Positions 52,994 to 61,480 are shown, counted from the stretch's first letter. The stretch is 64,000 nucleotides of DNA from an uncultured Bacteroides sp. (GCA_945913015.1 CAMECH010000011.1:1-64000), one strand, 5' to 3'. The notes: a model not told the origin generated them from the sequence alone. Program-made: numbers and translations.

Positions 52994-53914
52994 ATGCTGG
53001 ATGTTTTGATTATAGGTGCAGGACCGGCGGGATTGTCCGCCGCAGTATATGCAAGGCGTGCCGGAATGAGCTGTATGGTACTTGAAAAAACGGGAATGCC
53101 GGGAGGACAGGCCCTGTATGCGGAAAAAGTAGAAAATTATCCGGGAATACCAACAATATCGGGATTTGATTTTATAAAAAATTTAAAAAATCAGGCTGAA
53201 ACACTCGGAACACAATTTATTATGAAAGCTGCAAATACAATAGACATGGGAGAAGACAGTGGCAGTGTAAATGTACAGCTTACAGACGGAACCGCAATTG
53301 AAGCAAAAAATGTGATACTTGCAATGGGTGCAGAAAGGCGTCATCTAGAAGTTCCGGGGGAAGACAGACTCAGAGGAAAAGGTGTATCGTACTGTGCAAC
53401 CTGTGATGGGGCATTTTTCAGGGATAAAACGGTATGTGTTGCGGGCGGCGGCGATTCTGCGGTTGGAGAAGCACTGTATCTTTCGGGAATATGCAAAAAG
53501 GTTTATCTTATACACAGAAGGTCAACATTAAGAGCGGCCGCGATTGTGCAGGAAAAACTGAAGAGTGCTGATAATGTGGAAGTGCTTCTTAACACGGTTA
53601 TAATGGAAATCAAAGGCAGAGAAATGGTTGAAGCATTGAGAATCCACAATGTTATATCGGGAGAAATATCTGATCTTGCGGCAGATGGCATATTTATTGC
53701 GGTGGGAATGCAGCCTCAGACAGAGTTCCTTAGAAATGTGCAGGGGATTGAGCTTGACGAAAACGGATATGTTGTAGCTGATGAAAACGGAAGAACCGGT
53801 ATGGCGCATGTATATGCCGCAGGTGACATAAGAAAGAAGCCGCTCCGCCAGATAGTTACGGCGGCATCGGATGGGGCAAACTGTATAAAATCAGTAGAAA
53901 ACGATTTACGATGA
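52994..53914 (+). CDS. trxB: Thioredoxin-disulfide reductase
   Basis: 306 residues, normal for TrxB. FAD-binding GAGPAGLSAAVYARRAG, the redox motif CATCDGAFF, NADPH-binding AGGGDSAVGEALYL and the C-terminal YAAGDIRKKPLRQIVTAASDG are all present. It keeps thioredoxin reduced, for example for the Bcp peroxidase at 32943. RBS AAGGAG precedes the ATG. The first Pho-box repeat of the next operon lies within its last codons. Confidence 0.95.
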   Translation: MLDVLIIGAGPAGLSAAVYARRAGMSCMVLEKTGMPGGQALYAEKVENYPGIPTISGFDFIKNLKNQAETLGTQFIMKAANTIDMGEDSGSVNVQLTDGTAIEAKNVILAMGAERRHLEVPGEDRLRGKGVSYCATCDGAFFRDKTVCVAGGGDSAVGEALYLSGICKKVYLIHRRSTLRAAAIVQEKLKSADNVEVLLNTVIMEIKGREMVEALRIHNVISGEISDLAADGIFIAVGMQPQTEFLRNVQGIELDENGYVVADENGRTGMAHVYAAGDIRKKPLRQIVTAASDGANCIKSVENDLR

Positions 53915-53970
53915 TTTTACAATTAATTTACAACTGAATGGTTTGAGATTTTACAAACAAATAATATATT
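53905..53970 (+). promoter_or_regulatory. Pho box and promoter region of the pst operon
   Basis: TTTACG (53905-53910), TTTACA (53916-53921) and TTTACA (53927-53932) are direct repeats at exactly 11-base spacing, with one more TTTACA at 53950-53955. This is the known layout of PhoP/PhoB-binding sites in Firmicutes. A possible core promoter is TTGAGA (53943-53948), 16 bases, TATATT (53965-53970). Phosphate control of the operon is strongly suggested. Confidence 0.8.
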
Positions 53971-54012
53971 AAGTCATGCAAAGAAGAAATAACGACTGCA
54001 TGGCTTTTTTAT
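53971..54012 (+). terminator. Hairpin with T-tract upstream of pstS
   Basis: AAGTCATGCA pairs with TGCATGGCTT (10 bp, one G-U pair), followed by TTTTATTT. It could end trxB transcription. If transcription starts at the -10 box given above, it lies in the pst leader, where it could attenuate. Confidence 0.65.
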
Positions 54013-54067
54013 TTGCACAAATAAAAACCGTAAACAACAGGCAGTCAAAAAATGGAGGAAAAGAAAA

Positions 54068-54994
54068 ATGAGATTAAAGAAACTTATTTGCGCAGCAGTC
54101 TCAGTTATGATGATTGCAGGAACACTTACAGCCTGTGGCAATTCAAATCAGGGCGGCAGCACAGCAGCAGGAAGCAACGGAAATTCAGGAACAGCATTTG
54201 ACACATCAAAGTCAATTTCAGTTATTTCAAGAGAAGATGGCTCAGGTACAAGAGGAGCATTTATTGAACTTTTTGGAATTGAAGAAAAGGATGCAAGCGG
54301 CAAGAAGATTGATAAGACTACAACAGAGGCAACAATCACAAACAGTACATCAGTTATGATGACAACTGTTGCAGGTGATGTAAATGCAATCGGCTACATT
54401 TCACTCGGTTCTCTTAATGATACTGTTAAGGCACTTAAGATTGGCGGAACAGAAGCTACGGCAGCTAACGTAAAGAATGGTACATACAAGGTTGCAAGAC
54501 CTTTCAATATTGCAACAAAGGGCCAGGTTGGTGATGCCGCACAGGATTTCATTAATTATATCATGAGCAAGGAAGGTCAGGCTATCATCGAGAAGAACGG
54601 CTATGTATCAGTTAATGACAAGGCAGAAAGCTACAAGGCAAACAGCAGTGCTTCAGGCAAGGTTGTTGTTGCAGGTTCTTCTTCAGTAACACCTGTAATG
54701 GAGAAGATTAAGGAAGCATACAAGTCAGCTAACTCAAAGGTTGAGATTGAAATTCAGGAGAGTGACTCAACAACAGGTATGACATCAACAATTGATGGTA
54801 TCTGCCAGATTGGTATGGCTTCAAGAGCACTTAAGGACAGCGAGAAGTCAGCAGGACTTAAGGAGACAACAATTGCCATGGATGGTATTGCGGTAATTGT
54901 TAATAAGGCAAATACAACAGATAACATGACAAACGAACAGGTAAAGAAGATTTTCACAGGCTCAGTTTCAAAGTGGGCTGATGCTCTTAAATAA
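54068..54994 (+). CDS. pstS: Phosphate-binding lipoprotein PstS, circularly permuted
   Basis: 308 residues. Signal peptide with lipobox LTAC (Cys 23). The domain order is unusual: the half that normally ends PstS comes first (ISVISREDGSGTRGAF at about 50-65, AIGYISLG near 110, RPFNI near 146). The half that normally begins PstS comes last (VVVAGSSSVTPVMEKI at about 199-214, GMASRAL, DGIAVIVN, KKIFTGSVSKWADALK at the end). Both halves keep their phosphate-binding motifs, so the fold can probably still close around phosphate. First gene of pstSCAB-phoU-phoB, behind a Pho box. RBS GGAGG precedes the ATG. Confidence 0.9.
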   Translation: MRLKKLICAAVSVMMIAGTLTACGNSNQGGSTAAGSNGNSGTAFDTSKSISVISREDGSGTRGAFIELFGIEEKDASGKKIDKTTTEATITNSTSVMMTTVAGDVNAIGYISLGSLNDTVKALKIGGTEATAANVKNGTYKVARPFNIATKGQVGDAAQDFINYIMSKEGQAIIEKNGYVSVNDKAESYKANSSASGKVVVAGSSSVTPVMEKIKEAYKSANSKVEIEIQESDSTTGMTSTIDGICQIGMASRALKDSEKSAGLKETTIAMDGIAVIVNKANTTDNMTNEQVKKIFTGSVSKWADALK

Positions 54995-55025
54995 TTTTAT
55001 AATTATGAAACCCCTTTAAAATGCA

Positions 55026-55075
55026 GGTTGTACAATATAAACAATACATCGCAGAGTTGTTTATATTGTACAACC
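55026..55075. repeat. Perfect 19-bp inverted repeat between pstS and pstC
   Basis: GGTTGTACAATATAAACAA (55026-55044) is perfectly repeated in inverse at 55057-55075 around a 12-base loop. No T-tract follows. The left arm and loop match the interior of the MITE-like element near 472-500. It probably forms a strong hairpin in the mRNA that stabilises the pstS transcript or reduces expression of the downstream genes. Confidence 0.8.
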
Positions 55076-55135
55076 GTCTGTTATAAACTATGAGTCTGCG
55101 ATTAACTGCTATGTGGGTAATGAATGAGAGGCAAT

Positions 55136-55984
55136 ATGAAATTTAAAGAAAAAGCAATGGAAATACTGTTTTTGCTGGCTGCATGCGTATCAATCCTTGC
55201 GGTGGCACTGATTTGTATTTTCCTTTTTGCAAACGGAATTCCGGCAATAAAAGAAATCGGACTTTTTGATTTCCTTTTGGGGAAAGAGTGGAGACCGGGC
55301 AATGACATATACGGAATCTTCCCAATGATACTCGGAAGTATATATGTAACGGCAGGAGCAGTGCTTATCGGTGTTCCGCTGGGACTTTTAATGGCAATTT
55401 TTATGGCGAGGTTCTGTCCGATGCCATTATATAAAATTCTTCATCCGGCAGTTGAACTGCTTGCTGATATACCATCTGTTGTATATGGTTTTTTCGGTCT
55501 TGTTGTAATTGTTCCGTGGGTGAGAGATACGTTTGACGGGACAGGCAGCAGCATTTTTACAGCATCAGTACTTCTGGGAATAATGATTCTGCCTACCATT
55601 ATAGGCGTGGCAGAAACTTCAATCCGTGCCGTGCCGGATTCGTATTATGAGGGTGCAAGGGCGCTTGGTGCCACACATGAAAGAAGTGTGTTCTTTACGG
55701 TTGTTCCGGCAGCAAAGTCGGGAATAATGGCAGGTATTGTGCTTGGCGTCGGACGTGCAATCGGTGAGACAATGGCGGTAATTATGGTGGCAGGTAATCA
55801 GGCAAGAATGCCGGCGGGACTGTTTAAAGGCATAAGAACGCTGACTGCCAATATTGTAATAGAAATGGGATATGCCACGGACCTTCACAGAGAGGCACTT
55901 ATCGCAACAGGTGTCGTTCTGTTTGTATTCGTGTTGATTATAAATTTACTGTTTTCTGTATTAAAAAGGAGGTCGGCTGAGTAA
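55136..55984 (+). CDS. pstC: Phosphate ABC transporter permease PstC
   Basis: 282 residues with six transmembrane helices. Family motifs are IPAIKEIGLFDFLLGKEWRP, ADIPSVVYGFFGL, PDSYYEGARALGATHERSVFFTVVP (the ATPase-contact loop) and GRAIGETMAVIMVAGN. ATG 55136 follows GAGAGG by 4 bases; ATG 55124 is a possible start but lacks a site. Ends with TAA at 55982-55984, sharing its last base with the pstA start. The strong hairpin upstream may lower its expression relative to pstS. Confidence 0.93.
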   Translation: MKFKEKAMEILFLLAACVSILAVALICIFLFANGIPAIKEIGLFDFLLGKEWRPGNDIYGIFPMILGSIYVTAGAVLIGVPLGLLMAIFMARFCPMPLYKILHPAVELLADIPSVVYGFFGLVVIVPWVRDTFDGTGSSIFTASVLLGIMILPTIIGVAETSIRAVPDSYYEGARALGATHERSVFFTVVPAAKSGIMAGIVLGVGRAIGETMAVIMVAGNQARMPAGLFKGIRTLTANIVIEMGYATDLHREALIATGVVLFVFVLIINLLFSVLKRRSAE

Positions 55985-56862
55985 TGAAATATGACAAAAA
56001 AGAAATAATAAACCGAAGCTCCTTTAAGAAGACTGTAATAGAATATTTAAAAAATCCGTTTTCGCTGTTTCTGTGGCTTCTAGTCGTGCTCGCAGCGGTG
56101 ATAACGGTAGTTATACTTGGCTTTTTGATTGGATACATACTTATAAAAGGTATTCCGCACCTCACACCTGAATTGTTTGCGTGGGAATATAATTCGGACA
56201 ATGTATCTATGATGCCGGCAATCATTAATACCCTTATTATGATTGCAATCACGATGGTTATAGCAGTTCCGCTCGGAGTATTTTCGGCTATTTATATGGT
56301 TGAGTATGCAAAGAAGGGCAACAAGATTGTAAATATTGTAAGAATTACTGCGGAAACGCTCTCGGGTATTCCGTCAATCGTATATGGCCTGTTTGGTATG
56401 CTTTTCTTTGTTGTTGCACTGGGATGGGGATACTCAATTCTTGCAGGTGCATTTACACTTTCAATAATGGTGCTGCCGACAATAATGCGAACCACAGAGG
56501 AGGCGCTTCTGTCAGTCCCTGATTCATTTCGTGAAGGAAGCTTCGGACTTGGTGCGGGAAGACTCCGCACGGTATTTAAGATTGTTCTTCCGTCTGCAGT
56601 ACCCGGTATTTTGTCGGGCATAATCCTTTCCATAGGACGATGCGTTGGTGAAACGGCCGCACTAATGTATACGGCAGGAACTGTAACGAGTGCGGCAAAC
56701 AGCCTGTTTTCATCAGGAAGAACTCTGGCGGTTCATATGTATTCACTCTCAAGAGAGGGGCTGCATACCGACCAGACATATGCAACGGCAGTCGTGCTGC
56801 TTATTATTGTAATGATTATTAACTTTATATCAGGTTTTATTGCAAAGAAGTTAGCCAAGTAA
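55984..56862 (+). CDS. pstA: Phosphate ABC transporter permease PstA
   Basis: 292 residues with six transmembrane helices after a basic N-terminus. Motifs are GIPHLTPELFAWEYNSDN, ETLSGIPSIVYGLFGMLFF, PDSFREGSFGLGAGRLRTVFKIVLP and GRCVGETAALMYTAG. RBS GGAGG is within pstC, 11 bases before the ATG, whose first base is the last base of the pstC stop. Pairs with PstC to form the membrane channel. Confidence 0.93.
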   Translation: MKYDKKEIINRSSFKKTVIEYLKNPFSLFLWLLVVLAAVITVVILGFLIGYILIKGIPHLTPELFAWEYNSDNVSMMPAIINTLIMIAITMVIAVPLGVFSAIYMVEYAKKGNKIVNIVRITAETLSGIPSIVYGLFGMLFFVVALGWGYSILAGAFTLSIMVLPTIMRTTEEALLSVPDSFREGSFGLGAGRLRTVFKIVLPSAVPGILSGIILSIGRCVGETAALMYTAGTVTSAANSLFSSGRTLAVHMYSLSREGLHTDQTYATAVVLLIIVMIINFISGFIAKKLAK

Positions 56863-56926
56863 CCATGATGCTTAATTGCTGTTAAGCCGGACTAAGCTTT
56901 AATCATGACATAGAAACGAGGTAAAA

Positions 56927-57676
56927 ATGGATAAATATACAGTGGAACATTTGGATTTATATTATGGAGATTTCAAGGCGCTCAAAGACATTAACCTTAA
57001 GGTAGAGCCTAATGAAATCACAGCATTTATAGGACCTTCGGGATGCGGTAAATCAACATTTTTAAAGACACTTAACAGAATGAATGACCTTGTTGAGGAC
57101 TGCCGGATTACCGGAAAAGTACTGCTTGACGGAGAAGACATCTTCGGAAATATGGATGTGAATCATCTGAGAAAAAGGGTAGGTATGGTATTTCAGAAAC
57201 CGAATCCGTTTCCGATGAGTGTTTACGATAATATTGCATATGGTCCGCGTACGCACGGGATAAGAAATAAGGCAGAGCTTGATGAAATAGTCGAGAGAAG
57301 TTTAAAGCAGGCGGCTATCTGGGATGAACTTAAAGACCGCTTGAAGAAAAGTGCGCTGGGACTTTCAGGCGGACAGCAGCAGCGTCTGTGTATAGCCAGA
57401 GCTCTTGCGGTAGAGCCTGAAGTAATCCTTATGGATGAGCCTACATCGGCACTTGACCCTATATCAACATCTAAGATTGAGGATCTTGTCCTTGAACTCA
57501 AAAAAGATTACACAATTATTATGGTTACGCACAATATGCAGCAGGCAACACGTGTGTCGGATAAAACAGTTTTCTTCCTGCTTGGAGAGATTGTTGAGGC
57601 GGCGCCTACGGAAGAGCTGTTTTCAATGCCGAAGGATAAGAGAACTGAGGATTATATTACGGGGAGGTTTGGTTGA
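56927..57676 (+). CDS. pstB: Phosphate ABC transporter ATPase PstB
   Basis: 249 residues, normal for PstB. Walker [21 protein letters not shown] (the NRMNDL tail is typical of PstB), [20 protein letters not shown], signature [14 protein letters not shown], Walker [14 protein letters not shown] and switch MVTHNMQQA. It powers phosphate import. GAGGT lies before the ATG; the stop overlaps the phoU start (TGATG). Confidence 0.96.
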   Translation: MDKYTVEHLDLYYGDFKALKDINLKVEPNEITAFIGPSGCGKSTFLKTLNRMNDLVEDCRITGKVLLDGEDIFGNMDVNHLRKRVGMVFQKPNPFPMSVYDNIAYGPRTHGIRNKAELDEIVERSLKQAAIWDELKDRLKKSALGLSGGQQQRLCIARALAVEPEVILMDEPTSALDPISTSKIEDLVLELKKDYTIIMVTHNMQQATRVSDKTVFFLLGEIVEAAPTEELFSMPKDKRTEDYITGRFG

Positions 57677-58332
57677 TGAGAAATCGTTTCGACAAACAGT
57701 TAGTGCAGCTTAATGATTATATGCTTGAGATGGGAAGTCTTATTGAGCAGTCAATTGAAATGTGTGTGAGGGCGCTTGTTAATCAGGATGCCGAGCTCGC
57801 AAAACAGGGAATTAATGCGGATGACGAGATAGACCATCAGGAAAAGAAAATAGAAACGCTGTGTCTGCAGCTTCTTTTGCAGCAGCAGCCGGTAGCTACC
57901 GACCTGAGAGTAGTTTCATCTGCTCTTAAAATGATTACTGATATGGAAAGAATCGGTGATCAGGCAGCGGATATATGCGAGATTACAATAGGGCTTGCAA
58001 ATCAGGAGTATATTAAGAAACTCGAGCATATACAGCAGATGGCAAAGGAAACAACGGTGATGGTTGTGAAGTCCGTTGACGCATATGTACACAAGGATTA
58101 TGCCCTTGCAGAAGAGGTAATTGCAAGAGATGACAATGTTGACAGGCTTTTTGCCGAGGTTAAGGCTGAACTTATCAGGCTTATTAACGAAAATGCCGAT
58201 AATGGCGAACAGGCAACAGACTTTCTCATGATTGCAAAATATTTTGAGAGAATTGGCGACCATGCAACAAATATTGCGGAATGGGTTATATTTTCAATAA
58301 CAGGCGTCCATGATGATTACAATGTTCATTGA
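57676..58332 (+). CDS. phoU: Phosphate transport regulator PhoU
   Basis: 218 residues with the two-repeat three-helix-bundle organisation of PhoU. It carries metal-binding-type motifs LKMITDMERIGDQAADICE and MIAKYFERIGDHATNIAEW. It dampens Pst activity and signalling to PhoB/PhoR when phosphate is plentiful. GGAGG is 8 bases before ATG 57676, which overlaps the pstB stop. Confidence 0.95.
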   Translation: MRNRFDKQLVQLNDYMLEMGSLIEQSIEMCVRALVNQDAELAKQGINADDEIDHQEKKIETLCLQLLLQQQPVATDLRVVSSALKMITDMERIGDQAADICEITIGLANQEYIKKLEHIQQMAKETTVMVVKSVDAYVHKDYALAEEVIARDDNVDRLFAEVKAELIRLINENADNGEQATDFLMIAKYFERIGDHATNIAEWVIFSITGVHDDYNVH

Positions 58333-58347
58333 TGGAGGTAGGCGCCT

Positions 58348-59016
58348 ATGTCGTATATATATGTTGTTGAAGATGACGAAAATATCAGGGAAATAGAAAC
58401 ATTTGCTCTTCGCAACAGTGGATATACAGTATTAGAGTTTGACTGTGCGAAAGAGTTTTTCAAAAAACTTGCAGAGCGTATACCTGAGCTTGTAATTCTT
58501 GATATTATGCTTCCGGATGAGGATGGGCTTGATGTTCTTAAAAAGCTGCGCAAGAGTCAGGAAACGAAAAAACTTCCGATAATGCTTGTTACAGCTAAGG
58601 CATCTGAACTGGATAAGGTTCGCGGACTTGACATGGGAGCAGATGATTACATCAGCAAACCCTTCGGAATCATGGAGTTTATCTCAAGAGTCAAGGCAAT
58701 TATGAGAAGAAGCGGCTCCGAAAAAGAGAAATTTCTGCAGCTCGGAGAAATCTATATGGATAATGGAAGCCATACGGTATATGTCAACAATGACTTATGC
58801 GAGCTGACATTTAAGGAGTATAATCTTCTTGCGCTTCTTCTTGGTAATGCAGGGATTGTCATGAGCCGCGGAGAAATCCTTTCATGCGTATGGGGTACCA
58901 ATTTTGAAGGAGAATCGCGGACTCTTGACATGCATATAAAAACACTTAGGAAAAAACTCGGTGATTCCGGAAAACGTATTAAAACAGTTCATAATGTTGG
59001 CTACATGATTGAATAG
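58348..59016 (+). CDS. phoB: PhoB-type response regulator
   Basis: 222 residues. Receiver domain at 1-120 with EDD, phospho-Asp in LVILDIMLPDEDG and the conserved Lys in DDYISKPFG. OmpR-type winged helix at about 130-220 with TFKEYNLLALLL and RTLDMHIKTLRKKLGDSGKRIKTVHNVGYM (read in parts). It is the likely activator that binds the Pho box at 53905. A histidine kinase (phoR) does not follow: the next gene is convergent and starts 13 bases on. RBS GGAGG precedes the ATG. Confidence 0.92.
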   Translation: MSYIYVVEDDENIREIETFALRNSGYTVLEFDCAKEFFKKLAERIPELVILDIMLPDEDGLDVLKKLRKSQETKKLPIMLVTAKASELDKVRGLDMGADDYISKPFGIMEFISRVKAIMRRSGSEKEKFLQLGEIYMDNGSHTVYVNNDLCELTFKEYNLLALLLGNAGIVMSRGEILSCVWGTNFEGESRTLDMHIKTLRKKLGDSGKRIKTVHNVGYMIE

Positions 59017-59028
59017 CAAAAATATATG

Positions 59029-60627
59029 TTACTGTTTCATGCGGGATGCGACGAAGCGGGACAGATTAAATGTCCTTGCTGTGATTGCATCCCTTTTTGA
59101 TTTGCTTTTTAGTGCCCTGTAATAGCGGTTGGACAGATTATCGGAAGATGAGCAGAGCTCCTTAAAATCTTCACTGAGATAAACAGGGGCGGCATCATCC
59201 GAAAGCTCAAGGATATAAGAAACATCGCTGTAAGGCTTACTGCGGTTAATATGCTCAAAGTTGTATTGTGCAATCCAGAAGTCAGGATGTGAATATGAAA
59301 ATATAATGAACAGCACGGTAAGCCCGACAATACAATAGCGGAACAGCTTAAATTTTCCATTATAAATTGATACAAGTACCCCTGTCATAATAAATGCAAC
59401 GGCGGCAAGCCCAAAGAGAACCGCAATTCTTAAAAATGTCAGTTTATATGCCTGAATGTACATTATCATGCGCATTGCACTTGAGGCAGTCATGATATAT
59501 GTGCATACTGAAATCACTGTAAGCGTCATCTGCAGGAATCTTGATTTGGAGAAAAAATACAGGCAGGCAAGCACAAGTATGACATTGAGAATACATACAA
59601 ACAAAAGCTGGAAAAAGCCCTGCCTTGCGTACTCTGCATAAGTATAATTCTCCGGCAGTGTAAGGTTGCCGAGAAAAAGTCCGAAAATCTGTATAAAGCT
59701 GAAGAGAACATATATGACTGCAAGCATACATGTAAATGTTGAGGCGGTCAGTGGCGCAAATCCCATATTACTGCTGCAGTGTTCTTTGATTGTGCGTCTC
59801 CCTAAGAATGACCACAATGCATATGATACAACAAAAATAATGATTGTCGTGAATAAAATTCCGAAAATATTTGAAAATAAGTCGCTAAACCAGCCTGACA
59901 GGTGAATGTTAAATATAGAATCAAAGAAGTCACCAAGCATTTTATCAAAAAGGATATCAGCGCTTCTTAACAAAGAAACGGAAACCGCAAGAAGCGGAAT
60001 GGCAATAACGATACCAAGAAGAATGCTTTTTATGGCATTGCTGTGACGGCGTAAAAAACCGGATTTTGCGGTATCTGTGATGTTCAGCCCCTGACTTTTA
60101 AGCCATCCGGAATTCTTTCTGTACCATTTGTAATCGGAAAATGAATTTAGAAGGCATCCGAGGCTTCCGAAAACAACTTCAAGAATTGCGAGCAAATGTT
60201 GCATAAAGCTCCACGCTGAGGTATCAAAAAGTGCGTGTATAAAGTAGCACATTATCAAAAAGAAAATTATCAGCTTGTTAAGAAAAATGACAGCAGGTGA
60301 GTCTGTAAGACATGTGGAAAGTCCGAGTAAAAGGCAGCTCACCTCATAAAATCTGCAGGCAGACGGCATAACCGCACCGGTTTTTGCATCTTCTGCAAAG
60401 TGCTTTTTTACAAAAAGTCTGAAGCAGACGATTGTGGCAAGCACAAAAAGCGGATAGGTTATCCCTGAAGGATTTTTGTAAAGGCAGAATGTGTAAATTA
60501 CTGCGTAAATCAGGCAGCCTGTAAGAAAGTAGCGTACCTTTGAAACGTCCTTTGATACCTGAGCGGCATCAATCCCCTGGACATTATTTGAAATCCGGTT
60601 TTCGTTTTCATTGATAGAATTATCCAT
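59029..60627 (-). CDS. DUF4173-like multi-pass membrane protein
   Basis: 532 residues with about 12 transmembrane helices. A cytoplasmic N-terminal tail rich in Asn is followed by the membrane part containing LTASTFTCMLAVIYVLFSFIQ and YARQGFFQLLFVC, features of DUF4153/DUF4173 proteins. The C-terminal 80 residues are soluble. Function unknown. ATG 60627 has GGAGG 4 bases upstream within a leader element; the longer frame is not supported. The HTH and DUF2975 genes upstream form a common trio with this family. Confidence 0.75.
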   Translation of the reverse strand: MDNSINENENRISNNVQGIDAAQVSKDVSKVRYFLTGCLIYAVIYTFCLYKNPSGITYPLFVLATIVCFRLFVKKHFAEDAKTGAVMPSACRFYEVSCLLLGLSTCLTDSPAVIFLNKLIIFFLIMCYFIHALFDTSAWSFMQHLLAILEVVFGSLGCLLNSFSDYKWYRKNSGWLKSQGLNITDTAKSGFLRRHSNAIKSILLGIVIAIPLLAVSVSLLRSADILFDKMLGDFFDSIFNIHLSGWFSDLFSNIFGILFTTIIIFVVSYALWSFLGRRTIKEHCSSNMGFAPLTASTFTCMLAVIYVLFSFIQIFGLFLGNLTLPENYTYAEYARQGFFQLLFVCILNVILVLACLYFFSKSRFLQMTLTVISVCTYIMTASSAMRMIMYIQAYKLTFLRIAVLFGLAAVAFIMTGVLVSIYNGKFKLFRYCIVGLTVLFIIFSYSHPDFWIAQYNFEHINRSKPYSDVSYILELSDDAAPVYLSEDFKELCSSSDNLSNRYYRALKSKSKRDAITARTFNLSRFVASRMKQ

Positions 60628-60661
60628 ATTTCCTCCATTTCGAGAGCGCATTAGCGTCAAT
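60625..60661 (-). repeat. Structured leader element, copy 5 (before the DUF4173 gene)
   Basis: Read on the minus strand: GACGCTAATGCGCTCTCGAA, then ATGGAGGAAAT and the ATG. It is a diverged version of the GACGC hairpin plus ribosome binding site seen in copies 2, 3, 6 and 7. Confidence 0.5.
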
Positions 60662-60676
60662 TTTAATTAAATTTGA

Positions 60677-60895
60677 TTATATTTCTTCGTCATCCTTGAC
60701 GTATTGAAGAATGTCACCGGGCTGACAGTCAAGTGCTTTACAGATGGCATTAAGCGTTGAAAGGCGTATTGCCTTGGCTTTTCCGGTCTTTAATATTGAA
60801 AGGTTTGCCAATGTAATATCAACTTCATTAGCAAGCTCGGTGAGGCTTTTTTTGCGTTGAGCCATTACAACGTCAAGATTTAGTATAATAGACAT
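60677..60895 (-). CDS. Small XRE/YozG-like HTH regulator
   Basis: 72 residues, a single Cro/CI-type helix-turn-helix: LDVVMAQRKKSLTELANEVD, DITLANLSILKTGKAKAIRL, LNAICKALDCQPGDILQYV. This is the short YozG/Cro-like group commonly next to DUF2975 genes. ATG 60895 is 6 bases after GGGG in the leader element; the longer frame to 60931 runs through that element and is not supported. It could regulate the DUF2975 and DUF4173 genes on either side. Confidence 0.88.
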   Translation of the reverse strand: MSIILNLDVVMAQRKKSLTELANEVDITLANLSILKTGKAKAIRLSTLNAICKALDCQPGDILQYVKDDEEI

Positions 60896-60933
60896 ATTAA
60901 TCCCCGTTCCGCAGACGCTTCGACGTCGCACTG
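60893..60933 (-). repeat. Structured leader element, copy 6 (before the small HTH gene)
   Basis: Minus strand: GTGCGACGTCGAAGCGTC, then TGCGGAACGGGGATTAAT and the ATG. Nearly the same ending as copy 7. Confidence 0.6.
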
Positions 60934-60976
60934 AATTTTGTTTCTGATATTCTTATCTCTGAGCACTGTATGTTTG

Positions 60977-61426
60977 TTATATGGTCAAATCATTCTCGAG
61001 TTTATAGCTTACAGCCTTTTCAAAAACCTGTGCTAAAACCTTGCTGAACATTCCGGCAAGAAAAAATGTGGCTGTTACAACGATGACTGATGGCGTTATA
61101 TAAAGGAAAAACCTGAAAAATGTAATGAATGCAATGCAAAAAGCGTATGTTCCCATTTTTTTAAGACTTGTTACATTGGAAGTGACAAAGCAATCATCCG
61201 CAAGTACTGTTTTAAACATTTTCCTGAGCTCTGTAACTATCAGCATGGCAAATATGCCATCCGCAAAGAACAGTATCCATAACTGCCACCAGAATCTGGC
61301 AAAATACGAGTTGAAATTTGAATAAAAACGAATTGCAAATGGCAGAACCGCCAGAAGGCAACCACCTGCAACAAGTGCAAAATCAAGAAGAAGTTTGGTT
61401 AATCGGGCCATGTTCATATTTTTCAT
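60977..61426 (-). CDS. DUF2975-family membrane protein
   Basis: 149 residues with four transmembrane helices and the DUF2975 pattern: a first helix LLLDFALVAGGCLLAVLPF, then ELRKMFKTVLADDCFVTSNVTSLKKMGTYAF and a final helix pair. Function unknown; usually next to a YozG-type HTH gene, as here. ATG 61426 follows GGAG by 6 bases in its leader element. It is the first gene of the minus-strand trio. Confidence 0.85.
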   Translation of the reverse strand: MKNMNMARLTKLLLDFALVAGGCLLAVLPFAIRFYSNFNSYFARFWWQLWILFFADGIFAMLIVTELRKMFKTVLADDCFVTSNVTSLKKMGTYAFCIAFITFFRFFLYITPSVIVVTATFFLAGMFSKVLAQVFEKAVSYKLENDLTI

Positions 61427-61480
61427 ATTAATCTCCGTTCCGCAGACGCTTTAGCGTCACACTAATCTTTGTTCCGCAAT
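61424..61480 (-). repeat. Structured leader element, copy 7 (before the DUF2975 gene)
   Basis: Minus strand: TGCGGAACAAAGATTAGTGT, then GACGCTAAAGCGTC (hairpin), then TGCGGAACGGAGATTAAT and the ATG. The TGCGGAAC...GATTA part occurs twice, on both sides of the hairpin, so this copy contains an internal duplication. Confidence 0.65.
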
